From JAABTH01 sp964390725 (GTDB lineage: Bacteria; Bacillota; Dethiobacteria; DTU022): a stretch of DNA of 64,000 nt. The position numbers and the translations under genes are program-made. The stretch spans positions 1 through 64,000 of the forward strand of contig CAYMIW010000014.1 in NCBI GenBank assembly GCA_964390725.1. The letters run 5' to 3'. Below the pieces are notes generated by a model that was not told the DNA's origin, did no database searches, and worked only from the letters and a program-made list of their open reading frames with translations. Shown piece after piece: positions 7,157 to 15,654 of the stretch (within the stretch, counting starts at the first letter, position 1; every line of letters starts with the position of its first letter).

Positions 7157-8587
7157 ATGTCCCTGTTGAAGCCTTATGGTCATAATTGTTACATAATCCC
7201 CAGACAGGGCTTGATGAAAGCAGACGTCCTTGTTTATTTGAACCGGGAGCTGATCAATAGTTTTAGTGAGGAGCAGTCTTTGGAGCAACTTATAGACGCA
7301 GCCTCACTTGAAGGAGTGCTCAGCCCTGTTTTGGGTATGCCTGATATACACAGTGGTTTTGGTCTGCCGATTGGCGGAGTGATGGCCATGGATGCTGAAA
7401 ATGGCCTGGTCTCGGCGGGCGCGGTGGGGATGGATATCAATTGTGGAGTAAGACTTCTGAAAAGCTCACTCAATTGCCAGGATCTGGATGATATAATGCT
7501 CAAAAAGTTAATTCGAGCTATTGAGAGAAGAGTACCGGGAGGGATAGGACAGACCAGCCGACACGCAAATTTAATCAAGGCGAACCTTGACGCTATTCTT
7601 AAAAGGGGAGTGCCGCAGCTGGTTGAAATGGGAATTGGCAGTGCCGATGATCTGGATTCAATAGAGGACAGGGGGTGCATGAAAGGAGCCCGTTTAGAAA
7701 CACTCAGCAGCAGGGCTTTGAAAAGGGCTCTTCAGCTTTCAACAATAGGCGGTGGTAACCATTTCATAGAAATAGGTTGTATAGAGAAAATATATGACCG
7801 GGAAGCTGCCAATGCATATGGTTTGCAGGAATCAACTATTACTGTTTTAATACATACCGGAAGCCGTGGTTTTGGTCACCAGGTATGTACAGATTATTCA
7901 GCAACAATGAAAAAGAACGCCCGGCGATATAATATCGAACTGCCATCGGCAGGATTAGCCGCTGTTCCGATTAAATCTCCTGAAGGGAAAAAATACCTGG
8001 GTGCAATGGCCTGTGCAGCAAATTTTGCTTTTTGTAACCGCCACTGGATCAGTAATGATGTGCAAAAAGCTTTTAAAGAAGTATTTGCAATGAAAGATCA
8101 CAGCTCCAATCTTACCCTTGTTTACGATGTTGCCCATAATACGGCGCGCTTTGAAACTATCGGTGAACGAAAGATGCTGATCCATCGTAAAGGCGCAGTC
8201 AGGGCACTGCCCCCGGAACACAAGGACAATAGCTTAAAGTACAGAAATTACGGGCACCCGATTTTAATACCAGGCAGTATGGGGTCTCCTTCTTATGTAA
8301 TTAAGGCTGAAAAGGGCATCGACAGGCTTTATAATTCGGTTAATCACGGGGCAGGAAGAACCTTATCCAGAACTGCAGCCAAAAAAGAGATTTCTGTTGA
8401 GCAATTAAAGAACAGTCTCGGCTCTGTCATTGTTTCCGGGCGCAATTATGAAGCTTATCTGGATGAAGCTCCGCAGGCTTACAAAAATATAAACGCGGTG
8501 ATTGACACTTTGACTGAAATTTCTCTCTGCCGAAAAGTTGCTAAATTGAAACCACTGGCAGTTTTTAAAGGCGAGGGTAACAGTTAA
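7157..8587 (+). CDS. rtcB: RNA ligase RtcB
   Basis: The 476-residue protein has the RtcB hallmarks: GMPDIHSGFGLPIGGV, GMDINCGVRLL with metal-binding Cys96, GGGNHFIEI, HTGSRGFGHQ, and NHGAGRTLSR with His397 as the guanylated residue. RtcB joins RNA ends with 2',3'-cyclic phosphate or 3'-phosphate to 5'-OH using GTP and Mn2+. The ATG start has AAAGGAG upstream. No archease or RtcR regulator is next to it. It lies 38 bases after surE and may share its transcript. Confidence 0.95.
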   Translation: MSLLKPYGHNCYIIPRQGLMKADVLVYLNRELINSFSEEQSLEQLIDAASLEGVLSPVLGMPDIHSGFGLPIGGVMAMDAENGLVSAGAVGMDINCGVRLLKSSLNCQDLDDIMLKKLIRAIERRVPGGIGQTSRHANLIKANLDAILKRGVPQLVEMGIGSADDLDSIEDRGCMKGARLETLSSRALKRALQLSTIGGGNHFIEIGCIEKIYDREAANAYGLQESTITVLIHTGSRGFGHQVCTDYSATMKKNARRYNIELPSAGLAAVPIKSPEGKKYLGAMACAANFAFCNRHWISNDVQKAFKEVFAMKDHSSNLTLVYDVAHNTARFETIGERKMLIHRKGAVRALPPEHKDNSLKYRNYGHPILIPGSMGSPSYVIKAEKGIDRLYNSVNHGAGRTLSRTAAKKEISVEQLKNSLGSVIVSGRNYEAYLDEAPQAYKNINAVIDTLTEISLCRKVAKLKPLAVFKGEGNS

Positions 8588-8609
8588 TACGGAGAAAGGA
8601 ATTAATCAA

Positions 8610-9578
8610 ATGCTCTACCTTAATGCTGAATCATTGATGCAGTCAGCAGTACCTGAAGAAATTATGGATAGAATAGAATTGGTATATGCAGAACTATACA
8701 GCGGCCGGTGTACCCTGCCCGAACGTATACATATAGACCAAAATGATAATACTATACTTTATATGCCCTGTTTTTTAGAAAATATTTTTGGCACCAAAAT
8801 ACTTTCACTCTATCCCGGAAACGTGAAAAATAACCTCCCCACAATCAACGGAATAGTAATCTTAAATGATATCTCTAACGGGGCCCCGCTGGCCATACTG
8901 GACGGGGCAAGATTAACCGCTTTAAGAACAGGGGCTGTCGGAGGTGTTGCTATAAGACATCTGGCACCCGAAACAACTGCCCGGGCAGGATTGATTGGTG
9001 CCGGGGTACAGGGTTATTTCCAGCTTTTCTTTGCTGCCAGGGCTCGCAACTTCAAGCATTTTACCGTGTATGACCTGGACAACAGTAAAGTTAAATCCTG
9101 CTGTGAAAAATTGAAAACAGTATACCCAGAAATTACAATCAAGCCTGCTGGAAGTGTGGAAGAATTACTGCAGGAATCAGAAGTTATCATTACGGCAACA
9201 CCTTCAATAAGTCCAGTTTTACCAGATCATGAAGAACTCCTGAAAAACAAATTATTTATCGGTATCGGTTCTTATAAGCCTGAGATGCGCGAATATCCCC
9301 GCATGGTTTACAAACTGGTTAACCAGGTACTGATTGATACTATACACGGGCTGCAGGAATCGGGTGATCTAATTACCCCACTTCAGGAAAAGTGGATTGA
9401 GCCAACTCAGGTAACCGAGTTTGCAAAATTCCTTAATGAACAAAATAATAATGTAATACAACAGGAAACCATATTGTTTAAATCAGTTGGTATGGCCCTT
9501 TTTGATATAGCAGTTGGAGAATTGCTTTTCCGAAATGCTGTGAGCAAAAATATCGGTATTCGACTTGATGGCAGGTGA
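8610..9578 (+). CDS. Ornithine cyclodeaminase/mu-crystallin family protein
   Basis: The 322-residue protein has the family layout: a substrate-binding Lys/Arg region (TKILSLYPGN, then DGARLTALRTGAVGGVA), a Rossmann NAD(P) loop GLIGAGVQGYFQ near residue 130, and a C-terminal DTIHGLQESGDL. Members include ornithine cyclodeaminase, alanine dehydrogenase and delta1-pyrroline-2-carboxylate (ketimine) reductase. Because the window also has a probable trans-3-hydroxyproline dehydratase, whose product is pyrroline-2-carboxylate, ketimine reductase is an attractive reading, but that gene is 11 kb away. Its immediate neighbour is L-serine dehydratase, with only 4 bases between the genes. The substrate is not decided. 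Confidence 0.78.
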   Translation: MLYLNAESLMQSAVPEEIMDRIELVYAELYSGRCTLPERIHIDQNDNTILYMPCFLENIFGTKILSLYPGNVKNNLPTINGIVILNDISNGAPLAILDGARLTALRTGAVGGVAIRHLAPETTARAGLIGAGVQGYFQLFFAARARNFKHFTVYDLDNSKVKSCCEKLKTVYPEITIKPAGSVEELLQESEVIITATPSISPVLPDHEELLKNKLFIGIGSYKPEMREYPRMVYKLVNQVLIDTIHGLQESGDLITPLQEKWIEPTQVTEFAKFLNEQNNNVIQQETILFKSVGMALFDIAVGELLFRNAVSKNIGIRLDGR

Positions 9579-9582
9579 GGTT

Positions 9583-11169
9583 ATGAAAAATAAATTACCG
9601 CCCAGTATATTTAATGATGTACTCGGTCCGGTGATGAGAGGACCATCCAGTTCTCACACTGCTGCGGCAGTAAGAATAGGCAGGGTAATCAAACAGTTTT
9701 TTAATTGTACTCACCTGAAAATCACTGTAGAATTCGATCAAGATGGTTCACTTGCCACTACTTATAATAACCAGGGAACTGATATTGGTTTGGCCGCCGG
9801 TTTGCTTGGTATGAACCCGGCAGATGAAAATTTAACAGAATCACTTTCGCTTGCAAAAATAGCAGGGATTAACCTTGAATTTAAAATCAGTTCCTTCAGG
9901 GCTCACCATCCGAACACTTTCAGGATTGAAGCCGGCGAAGAAAGCGGAGATTCTTTTAAATTTGTCTTCATTTCCACGGGAGGCGGGATGTTCGAACTAA
10001 TTGAGCTTAACGGTATTCCTCTTTCAATTAAAGGCGATTATTATGAAACCCTGATTCTTTTTAATTCTACTGGTACTGATAACAGGGAAGCGGTGGTAAA
10101 GAATTTTGCTGCTTCCTTTCCCGTGCATGAAGTTATTTTCTTCAAGTCTATAAACAATAAAAACCTGATCAACATAAAATCACGGCAGCCAAATTCAGGG
10201 GATATTCCTTCCTGGCTGTATTCTAAATACAATTTTTTACCGGTGATTCACTTAACACCAGAACTACCGGTACTATCCCGTCAGACTATAAAATTGCCAT
10301 TTCATAACGCTGTCGGCTTGCTGCAGGCAGCTGACAGAAGAAATAATCAGCTGGATGAGCTTGCTGTCGATTATGAATGTTGCAGGGGAGGTTTAACTGA
10401 AGCTGAAGTGTTCCAGCTGGCTGCAGATATTTTAAAAGTTATGAAATGCTCAATTAAAAACGGGCTTTCGGGTACACATTACCGGGATAGAATCCTGGGA
10501 GCGCAGGGTCATAAGATGCTTAGTTATAAAGGTATAACTGCCGGTGGCGAAGAGATAAAGAAAATTATTGCCTACACCAGTGCAGTTATGGAAACGAAAA
10601 GTTCAATGGGAGTTATTGCCGCCGCTCCTACGGCCGGATCGTGCGCCTGCCTGCCGGGTACTCTTGTTGCATTTTCTGAAACTAACGCTATCGATGACAA
10701 CCTGTTGATCAAGGCATTGCTGAGTGCCGGTATTATTGGGGTATTGATAGCGGGCAAAAGCACATTTGCTGCCGAAGAATGTGGCTGTCAGGCTGAGTGT
10801 GGTTCCTCATCCGCTATGTCCGCAGCTGCCCTGGTTCAACTTGCAGGAGGAAATGCCACGCAGGCCCTTGCCGCAGCATCAATAGCCATGCAGAATATTC
10901 TCGGTATGGTTTGTGATCCTGTGGCAAACAGGGTAGAAGTACCCTGTCTTGGTAAAAATATTCTGGCCGGTATGAATGCCCTGGCAGCTTCAAATATGGC
11001 CCTGGCAGGTTATGACCAGGTTATACCCTTTGATGATGCACTGCTTGCCTTTGACCAGGTTGGAAGGATGCTTCCCCCGGAGTTGCGCTGTACAGGAAAG
11101 GGCGGCCTTTCAATTACTAATTCCTCACGTTTGTTGCAGAATAAGTTAAAAAAACAAAGAGGTGTATAA
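9583..11169 (+). CDS. L-serine dehydratase, single-chain beta-alpha form
   Basis: The 528-residue protein joins the two domains of Fe-S serine dehydratases. The N-terminal part has VLGPVMRGPSSSHTAAAVRIG (beta domain) and the C-terminal part has SSMGVIAAAPTAGSCACLPG, EECGCQAECGSSSAMSAA and GMVCDPVANRVEVPCLGKN (alpha domain). The Cys residues there would hold the catalytic [4Fe-4S] cluster that deaminates serine to pyruvate. The middle part (about 200-290) is a linker richer in variation than usual, longer than in standard sdaA. ATG 9583 is preferred over 9565 because GGTGAGG lies just upstream. It is probably co-transcribed with the previous gene. Confidence 0.85.
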   Translation: MKNKLPPSIFNDVLGPVMRGPSSSHTAAAVRIGRVIKQFFNCTHLKITVEFDQDGSLATTYNNQGTDIGLAAGLLGMNPADENLTESLSLAKIAGINLEFKISSFRAHHPNTFRIEAGEESGDSFKFVFISTGGGMFELIELNGIPLSIKGDYYETLILFNSTGTDNREAVVKNFAASFPVHEVIFFKSINNKNLINIKSRQPNSGDIPSWLYSKYNFLPVIHLTPELPVLSRQTIKLPFHNAVGLLQAADRRNNQLDELAVDYECCRGGLTEAEVFQLAADILKVMKCSIKNGLSGTHYRDRILGAQGHKMLSYKGITAGGEEIKKIIAYTSAVMETKSSMGVIAAAPTAGSCACLPGTLVAFSETNAIDDNLLIKALLSAGIIGVLIAGKSTFAAEECGCQAECGSSSAMSAAALVQLAGGNATQALAAASIAMQNILGMVCDPVANRVEVPCLGKNILAGMNALAASNMALAGYDQVIPFDDALLAFDQVGRMLPPELRCTGKGGLSITNSSRLLQNKLKKQRGV

Positions 11170-11186
11170 TTATCTTAAAGCCGTTG

Positions 11187-11195
11187 TGATATAAT
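11187..11195 (+). promoter_or_regulatory. Extended -10 promoter before aldehyde oxidoreductase genes
   Basis: TGATATAAT is a perfect extended -10 (TG at 11187-11188, TATAAT at 11190-11195). No good -35 is visible. Transcription would start near 11202, leaving a leader of about 135 bases that is AT-rich with no recognised riboswitch. Confidence 0.5.
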
Positions 11196-11338
11196 ATTTA
11201 AGGTAAACTTCAGTAAAACTATGTATAAAAATAATTATAACCAGTTTTTCTTCTTCTTTAAAAAAAGTGCAATGCAATATGAATTATTTATTATAAAGCA
11301 AGTTTAAAAATATTCTATATGTTTCGGAGGTGGATAAT

Positions 11339-11731
11339 TTGAAAATAGTGGGTGTTAATGAAGCTCTATGTACCCTTTGCGGAGCCTGTGAAACAACATG
11401 CTCCACTTTCTATTTTAAAGAAGATAACCGTCTTAAATCAGCGATCCAGGTTCATGAGTCAGACCATGAAGCCGGTGCTGTGATAAAGGTTTGCAACCAG
11501 TGCGGTAAATGTATAGAGGTTTGTCCGGTTGAAGCAATTAGCCGAAGCAAGAAAGGGATTGTGCTGATTAACAAAAAAACCTGTGTAGGTTGTTTTAATT
11601 GTGTCGGGGTATGTCCGACTGAAACCATGTATTGGCACGAAGATCTTGTTATACCATTTAAATGTATTGCCTGTGCGCGCTGTACAAAAGAATGTCCCAC
11701 TGAAGCCATATTTATGACAGAAGTTGAATAA
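11339..11731 (+). CDS. Four-cluster ferredoxin, AorA-like electron carrier
   Basis: The 130-residue protein contains four CxxCxxCxxxC motifs (CTLCGACETTC, CNQCGKCIEVC, CVGCFNCVGVC, CIACARCTKEC), enough for four [4Fe-4S] clusters. It lies 56 bases before a tungsten-type aldehyde oxidoreductase, as AorA does in the AorABC enzyme of Aromatoleum, where a polyferredoxin carries electrons to or from the catalytic subunit. TTG 11339 is chosen because the GGAGG at 11326-11330 overlaps the alternative GTG at 11330. No NADH-binding AorC partner follows here, so soluble ferredoxin may be the partner. Confidence 0.82.
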   Translation: MKIVGVNEALCTLCGACETTCSTFYFKEDNRLKSAIQVHESDHEAGAVIKVCNQCGKCIEVCPVEAISRSKKGIVLINKKTCVGCFNCVGVCPTETMYWHEDLVIPFKCIACARCTKECPTEAIFMTEVE

Positions 11732-11787
11732 TTATTTACCTGGATAGAGTAGCGAATTATTATGATAATAAAGCGGGAGGTTTTACA

Positions 11788-13947
11788 ATGAACAAATCTA
11801 TTGAAAAGATGAGAGCATCTCGTAAAGTGCTGGCCAGGTATGAATATGAACCAGCAGCAATCGACAAAGGATACTCCGGTAAGACCCTTTATATAGACAT
11901 TTCCAATCAAACAATTAAAGCAAAAGATGTAACCAATCAAATGAAAGACATTTTTATCGGTGGAAAAGGTTTTGGCCTATGGTATCTATGGAATGCAATT
12001 AAACCAGAGACTAAGTGGAATGATCCCGAGAACGAAATTGTTATTTCTTCCGGCCCAATTGGCGGGATCACTCAATACCCCGGTTCCGGTAAATCCCTGG
12101 TAGTAACTCTTTCACCACTGACTAATTCGTTGATGGATAGCAATGTTGGCGGTTTTTTCGGGCCATATTTAAAATTTTCCGGTTGGGATGCCCTTGAAAT
12201 TCAGGGCAAGGCGGAAAAAGATGTTGTTATACTGATAGACGGTGACAACGGAGCAGTAACGATTGAGGAAATTGATTTCCAACCCGGAGCAAGTCACCTG
12301 ATCAGTGAACAGTTAACTGAGATGCTGGCCGACAATGAAAAAGATAAGATGCATGTATCGATCGTATCTTCAGGAAGTGGGGCTGAGCATACCAATGTAG
12401 GCATTCTTAATTTTTCTTTTTATGATCTGCGCCGTAAGGCAGCCCGCATGAAACAGGCTGGTCGTGGTGGTACAGGAACCGTATTCAGGGATAAAAAAAT
12501 TGCTGCCCTGGCAGTTAAGTATTCCAGCTTAACCGGTAGGAGCAACAACCCTGCTGACCCTGCTAAAATTTCTAAAACAGGGGTTAAGATAACCAGGGAA
12601 ATAAATAAATTTGATAATGAACAGTTCCGGATGCGCCAGATCGGCACGGCAAACCTGATGACCCCGATGAATGATTACGATCTTTTACCTGTTAATAATT
12701 TCAAGTACGGTTCACATATCGATGCAGTTAAACTATCTTCTGATGTGTTGCGCGACCGTTTCACCCAGAATATGCCCGATGGGTGTTGGATCGGCTGTTC
12801 TCTGTCATGCTGCAAGGCAGTTGATAATTTTGAGCTTAAATCCGGACCTTTCAAGGGTAATAAAGTGATAGTTGATGGCCCGGAATATGAAAACGCGGCC
12901 GGTCTTGGTTCTAACTGCGGTATATTCGATCCTGATTATGTAATCGAAGCAAACTTCTATTGCGATACTTATGGCTTGGATACAATTTCTACCGGGACTA
13001 TGATTGCTTTTGCCATGGAATGTTATGAAAACAATATTATCAACAAAAAAATCACCGGGGGATTGGAACTTAATTTTGGAAATGCCGAGGCTGCCATGGA
13101 ATTGATTCACCAGATGGGCAGAGGCGACGGATTTGGATTAATTGTCGGCCAGGGTGTTAGACGTATGAAACAAATCTTTGCTGAAAAATACAGTGCAGAT
13201 CCTTCTTTCCTGCAGGATATTGGCATGGAGAATAAAGGGCTTGAGTATTCACAGTACCAGGCCAAGGAATCGCTGGCCCAGCAGGGAGGGTACGCCATGA
13301 CTAATAAGGGACCGCAGCATGATGAAGCTTGGTTGATTTTCATGGATATGGTAAATAACCAGCTGCCGACTTTTGAGAAAAAAGCGGAAGCCTTACACTA
13401 CTTTCCCATGTTCAGGACCTGGTTCGGGTTACAGGGTCTTTGTAAGCTTCCCTGGAACGATATTGTTCCCGAAGGAAATGCACAGACAGACAGCCCGGAA
13501 AAGATACCGGAGCACGTCCAGAACTACGTTGACCTTTTTAATGCAGTAACAGGTAGAAATATTGATAAAGAAGAGATGATCAGACAATCGGAAAGGGTTT
13601 ATAACTTCCAGCGAATCTTTAACCTGCGCCTCGGCTTCGGTACGCGCGAGCACGACGCCGCTCCTTACAGGGCTCTGGGCCCTGTGACAGTTGAAGAATA
13701 TGAATCGAGAGCCGAACGATACGATAAGCAGCTTAAAGAAGATGTGGGCATTGACCCTGCCGGTTTAAGCACCGAAGAAAAAATTAAGGCAATGCGCAAG
13801 TATCGTGAGGAAAGGTATGAAACCCTGCTTGATGTCGTCTATGAGCGACGTGGCTGGACAAAAAACGGTATACCAAAACCTGAATTTGTCAAAGAACTGG
13901 GTATTGATTTTCCTGAAGTGATGGAGGTTATTAATAAAAATCTTTAG
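11788..13947 (+). CDS. Tungsten-dependent aldehyde ferredoxin oxidoreductase family enzyme
   Basis: The 719-residue protein has AOR features: IGGKGFGLWYLWNAI near residue 55, SSGPIGG, a CWIGCSLSC cluster motif (about 333-341) with the fourth Cys in GLCKLPW near residue 551, and GPEYENAAGLGSNC. The family uses a bis-tungstopterin and one [4Fe-4S] to interconvert aldehydes and acids, or aromatic acids in the benzoyl-CoA reductase (BamB) branch. At 719 residues it is longer than archaeal AOR (about 605). The pairing with a four-cluster ferredoxin and a sulfur carrier protein supports an AorAB-like enzyme. The substrate is not known; reduction of amino-acid-derived acids or oxidation of their aldehydes fits the neighbourhood. 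Confidence 0.87.
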   Translation: MNKSIEKMRASRKVLARYEYEPAAIDKGYSGKTLYIDISNQTIKAKDVTNQMKDIFIGGKGFGLWYLWNAIKPETKWNDPENEIVISSGPIGGITQYPGSGKSLVVTLSPLTNSLMDSNVGGFFGPYLKFSGWDALEIQGKAEKDVVILIDGDNGAVTIEEIDFQPGASHLISEQLTEMLADNEKDKMHVSIVSSGSGAEHTNVGILNFSFYDLRRKAARMKQAGRGGTGTVFRDKKIAALAVKYSSLTGRSNNPADPAKISKTGVKITREINKFDNEQFRMRQIGTANLMTPMNDYDLLPVNNFKYGSHIDAVKLSSDVLRDRFTQNMPDGCWIGCSLSCCKAVDNFELKSGPFKGNKVIVDGPEYENAAGLGSNCGIFDPDYVIEANFYCDTYGLDTISTGTMIAFAMECYENNIINKKITGGLELNFGNAEAAMELIHQMGRGDGFGLIVGQGVRRMKQIFAEKYSADPSFLQDIGMENKGLEYSQYQAKESLAQQGGYAMTNKGPQHDEAWLIFMDMVNNQLPTFEKKAEALHYFPMFRTWFGLQGLCKLPWNDIVPEGNAQTDSPEKIPEHVQNYVDLFNAVTGRNIDKEEMIRQSERVYNFQRIFNLRLGFGTREHDAAPYRALGPVTVEEYESRAERYDKQLKEDVGIDPAGLSTEEKIKAMRKYREERYETLLDVVYERRGWTKNGIPKPEFVKELGIDFPEVMEVINKNL

Positions 13948-13992
13948 CCCTGCCTTTATGGAATATATTAAATGTTAACGGGATGATGCTGC

Positions 13993-14190
13993 GTGATTGA
14001 AGTGAACGGAAAGGCTGTTGATTGGGAAGAGGGCATGACGATCGTAACCCTTCTTAAAAAGATGAACTATACTTTTCCCAAAATCATTATCAGGGTTGAT
14101 GGAAAAGTAATAGATAAAAAGCAATGGTCTTCATATCAGATTAACGACCAGGCAGTTGTGCACGCACATCACCTCATTGCCGGTGGTTGA
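13993..14190 (+). CDS. ThiS/MoaD-like sulfur carrier protein
   Basis: The 65-residue beta-grasp protein ends in Gly-Gly (LIAGG), the tail that is adenylated and thiocarboxylated in ThiS and MoaD. Neither a thiamine gene nor a moa gene is nearby; it sits 45 bases after the tungsten enzyme. That placement suggests it supplies sulfur for the tungstopterin dithiolene, as the MoaD-like proteins commonly encoded with AOR genes may do. The start is GTG 13993, without a strong ribosome site, so translation may be low or coupled. Confidence 0.75.
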   Translation: MIEVNGKAVDWEEGMTIVTLLKKMNYTFPKIIIRVDGKVIDKKQWSSYQINDQAVVHAHHLIAGG

Positions 14191-14316
14191 TTAAAACGAT
14201 CTTCGTTATTTGTATTATATTAGAGGATAATTAACAGAAAAAGAGAATATTTAATGTCGTATAATTGTTAACTGTCACATTATGTTAACTCTTCAACAAA
14301 TAACCTGGAGGTGATT

Positions 14317-14340
14317 ATGGAGAGGGCGATTATTCTTTAA
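14317..14340 (+). CDS. Possible 7-residue leader peptide (MERAIIL)
   Basis: A very short frame, ATG to TAA, is preceded by a near-perfect GGAGGTG at 14307-14313, six times stronger looking than its length would need. The peptide ends Ile-Ile-Leu and lies 74 bases upstream of a Liv-type solute-binding protein. Translation-dependent control by branched-chain amino acids is a possibility, but I see no clear GC-rich terminator between it and the next gene, so attenuation is unproven. Confidence 0.35.
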   Translation: MERAIIL

Positions 14341-14413
14341 ATTTTAATTAAGCAATTTTTCCAAACTGTTTTTGCCTGTTTTTTATATAACCTAATTAGA
14401 GGAGGTCATTAAC

Positions 14414-15586
14414 TTGTTAAGATTTAAAAACAGCTGGATAATTTTTCTGTTGCTGGCGCTATTTACTGTCGGCCTGTTTGGTTGCGGTGGCGACAGCACA
14501 GCCCCTGCCGGTGATGAGAACGGCGGTGAAACTCCCGAAGAATTTGAGGGTGAAGTGCTGATTGGTATTATGCTTCCTGTAACAGGAGCATACTCCGAGA
14601 ACGGGATAGACATGCAAAATGCCGTTTTTTTAGCTGTCGATGAAATTAATGCAGCAGGTGGGGTTTTAGGTTACAAGATTACCACTACAATCGGTGATGA
14701 TGAGTGTGATCCAGCTAAAGCTACAGCTGCTGCGAGCAAACTGGTTTCAGAAGAGGTTGTTGCAGTAGTTGGAGGTTACTGCTCCGGAGCTACTTTGCCT
14801 ACACTTAAAATTTACGGTGACGCCGGTGTTCCAATGGTTGTTGCTGCCGCAAATGCTACCAGCCTGGTTGAAGAAAACCCCGGCTGGACCTTTATGATCA
14901 ACAGCACCGGTGACATGCAGGCTGAAAATGCAGTAAATTGGTTTGAGATGCAGGGCGTTGAGACAATCGGACTGATCGATGACGGCAGCGCTTTTGCTAC
15001 CGATTTAAAGATGCTCACCAAGAGTCAGTGGGAAGCAAAAGGTAAAGCTGTACTCACAGATGATACCGTAACTGTAGGAGAACAGGACTTTTCTGCCCTG
15101 GTTACTTCCATTATGCAGGCTGGCCCGGATGGAATCTACTGGACTGCCTATCACGCTGAAGGAGCCCTCATTGTAAGACAACTTCGAGAAGCGGGATACG
15201 AAGGTGTGATCATTGTTGCTGACGGCACCAGCGCTCCGGCATTTATTGAGCTGGCCGGCGAATACGCTGAAGGAGTATTCTGCACCGCTCCTCCCTTTGC
15301 TGACCTGAATCCTGCTGCTGCAGAATTTGTTACCAACTTCAAAGCGAAGTTTAATACTGACCCTGGAGCTTATTCAGGCCTCACATACGACGCAACTTAC
15401 CTGCTGGCTGACGCCATGGAAAGAGCTGGTTCCTTTGAAGGCTCTGCTATCCGAGATGCTCTCGCTGAAACCGATGGCTTCCAGGGTATTTCAGGTGAAG
15501 TTATGTTTACTGAAAGAAACACTTTGGGCAGAAGCAACTTCGTCATTCTAGTTGTGCAGGATGGTAACTGGGCTTTTGCAGAATAA
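14414..15586 (+). CDS. Liv-type ABC transporter substrate-binding lipoprotein
   Basis: The 390-residue protein has a lipoprotein signal (hydrophobic helix, then LFGCGG with the acylated Cys near residue 24), a Gly/Glu-rich linker, and the periplasmic type I binding fold beginning VLIGIMLPVTGAYSENG. LivJ/LivK-family proteins bind branched-chain amino acids, but also proline, other amino acids, urea or aromatic acids. The gene cluster runs on to a probable hydroxyproline dehydratase, so a hydroxyproline or proline ligand is plausible. The start is TTG 14414 with GGAGG ten bases upstream. Confidence 0.88.
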   Translation: MLRFKNSWIIFLLLALFTVGLFGCGGDSTAPAGDENGGETPEEFEGEVLIGIMLPVTGAYSENGIDMQNAVFLAVDEINAAGGVLGYKITTTIGDDECDPAKATAAASKLVSEEVVAVVGGYCSGATLPTLKIYGDAGVPMVVAAANATSLVEENPGWTFMINSTGDMQAENAVNWFEMQGVETIGLIDDGSAFATDLKMLTKSQWEAKGKAVLTDDTVTVGEQDFSALVTSIMQAGPDGIYWTAYHAEGALIVRQLREAGYEGVIIVADGTSAPAFIELAGEYAEGVFCTAPPFADLNPAAAEFVTNFKAKFNTDPGAYSGLTYDATYLLADAMERAGSFEGSAIRDALAETDGFQGISGEVMFTERNTLGRSNFVILVVQDGNWAFAE

Positions 15587-15602
15587 CAATTTGTTACAGT
15601 TT

Positions 15603-15632
15603 AGCGCAGCCCCGGCGAATCGGGGCTGCGCT
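15603..15632 (+). terminator. Strong hairpin between binding protein and permease genes
   Basis: A 12-bp stem (AGCGCAGCCCCG/CGGGGCTGCGCT, loop GCGAAT) is followed by TTCTG. Placed right after the binding-protein gene inside the operon, it probably stops most transcripts or protects their 3' end, giving an excess of binding protein over membrane subunits. Confidence 0.75.
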
Positions 15633-15654
15633 TTCTGATTGAGGTGAGCAGAGA

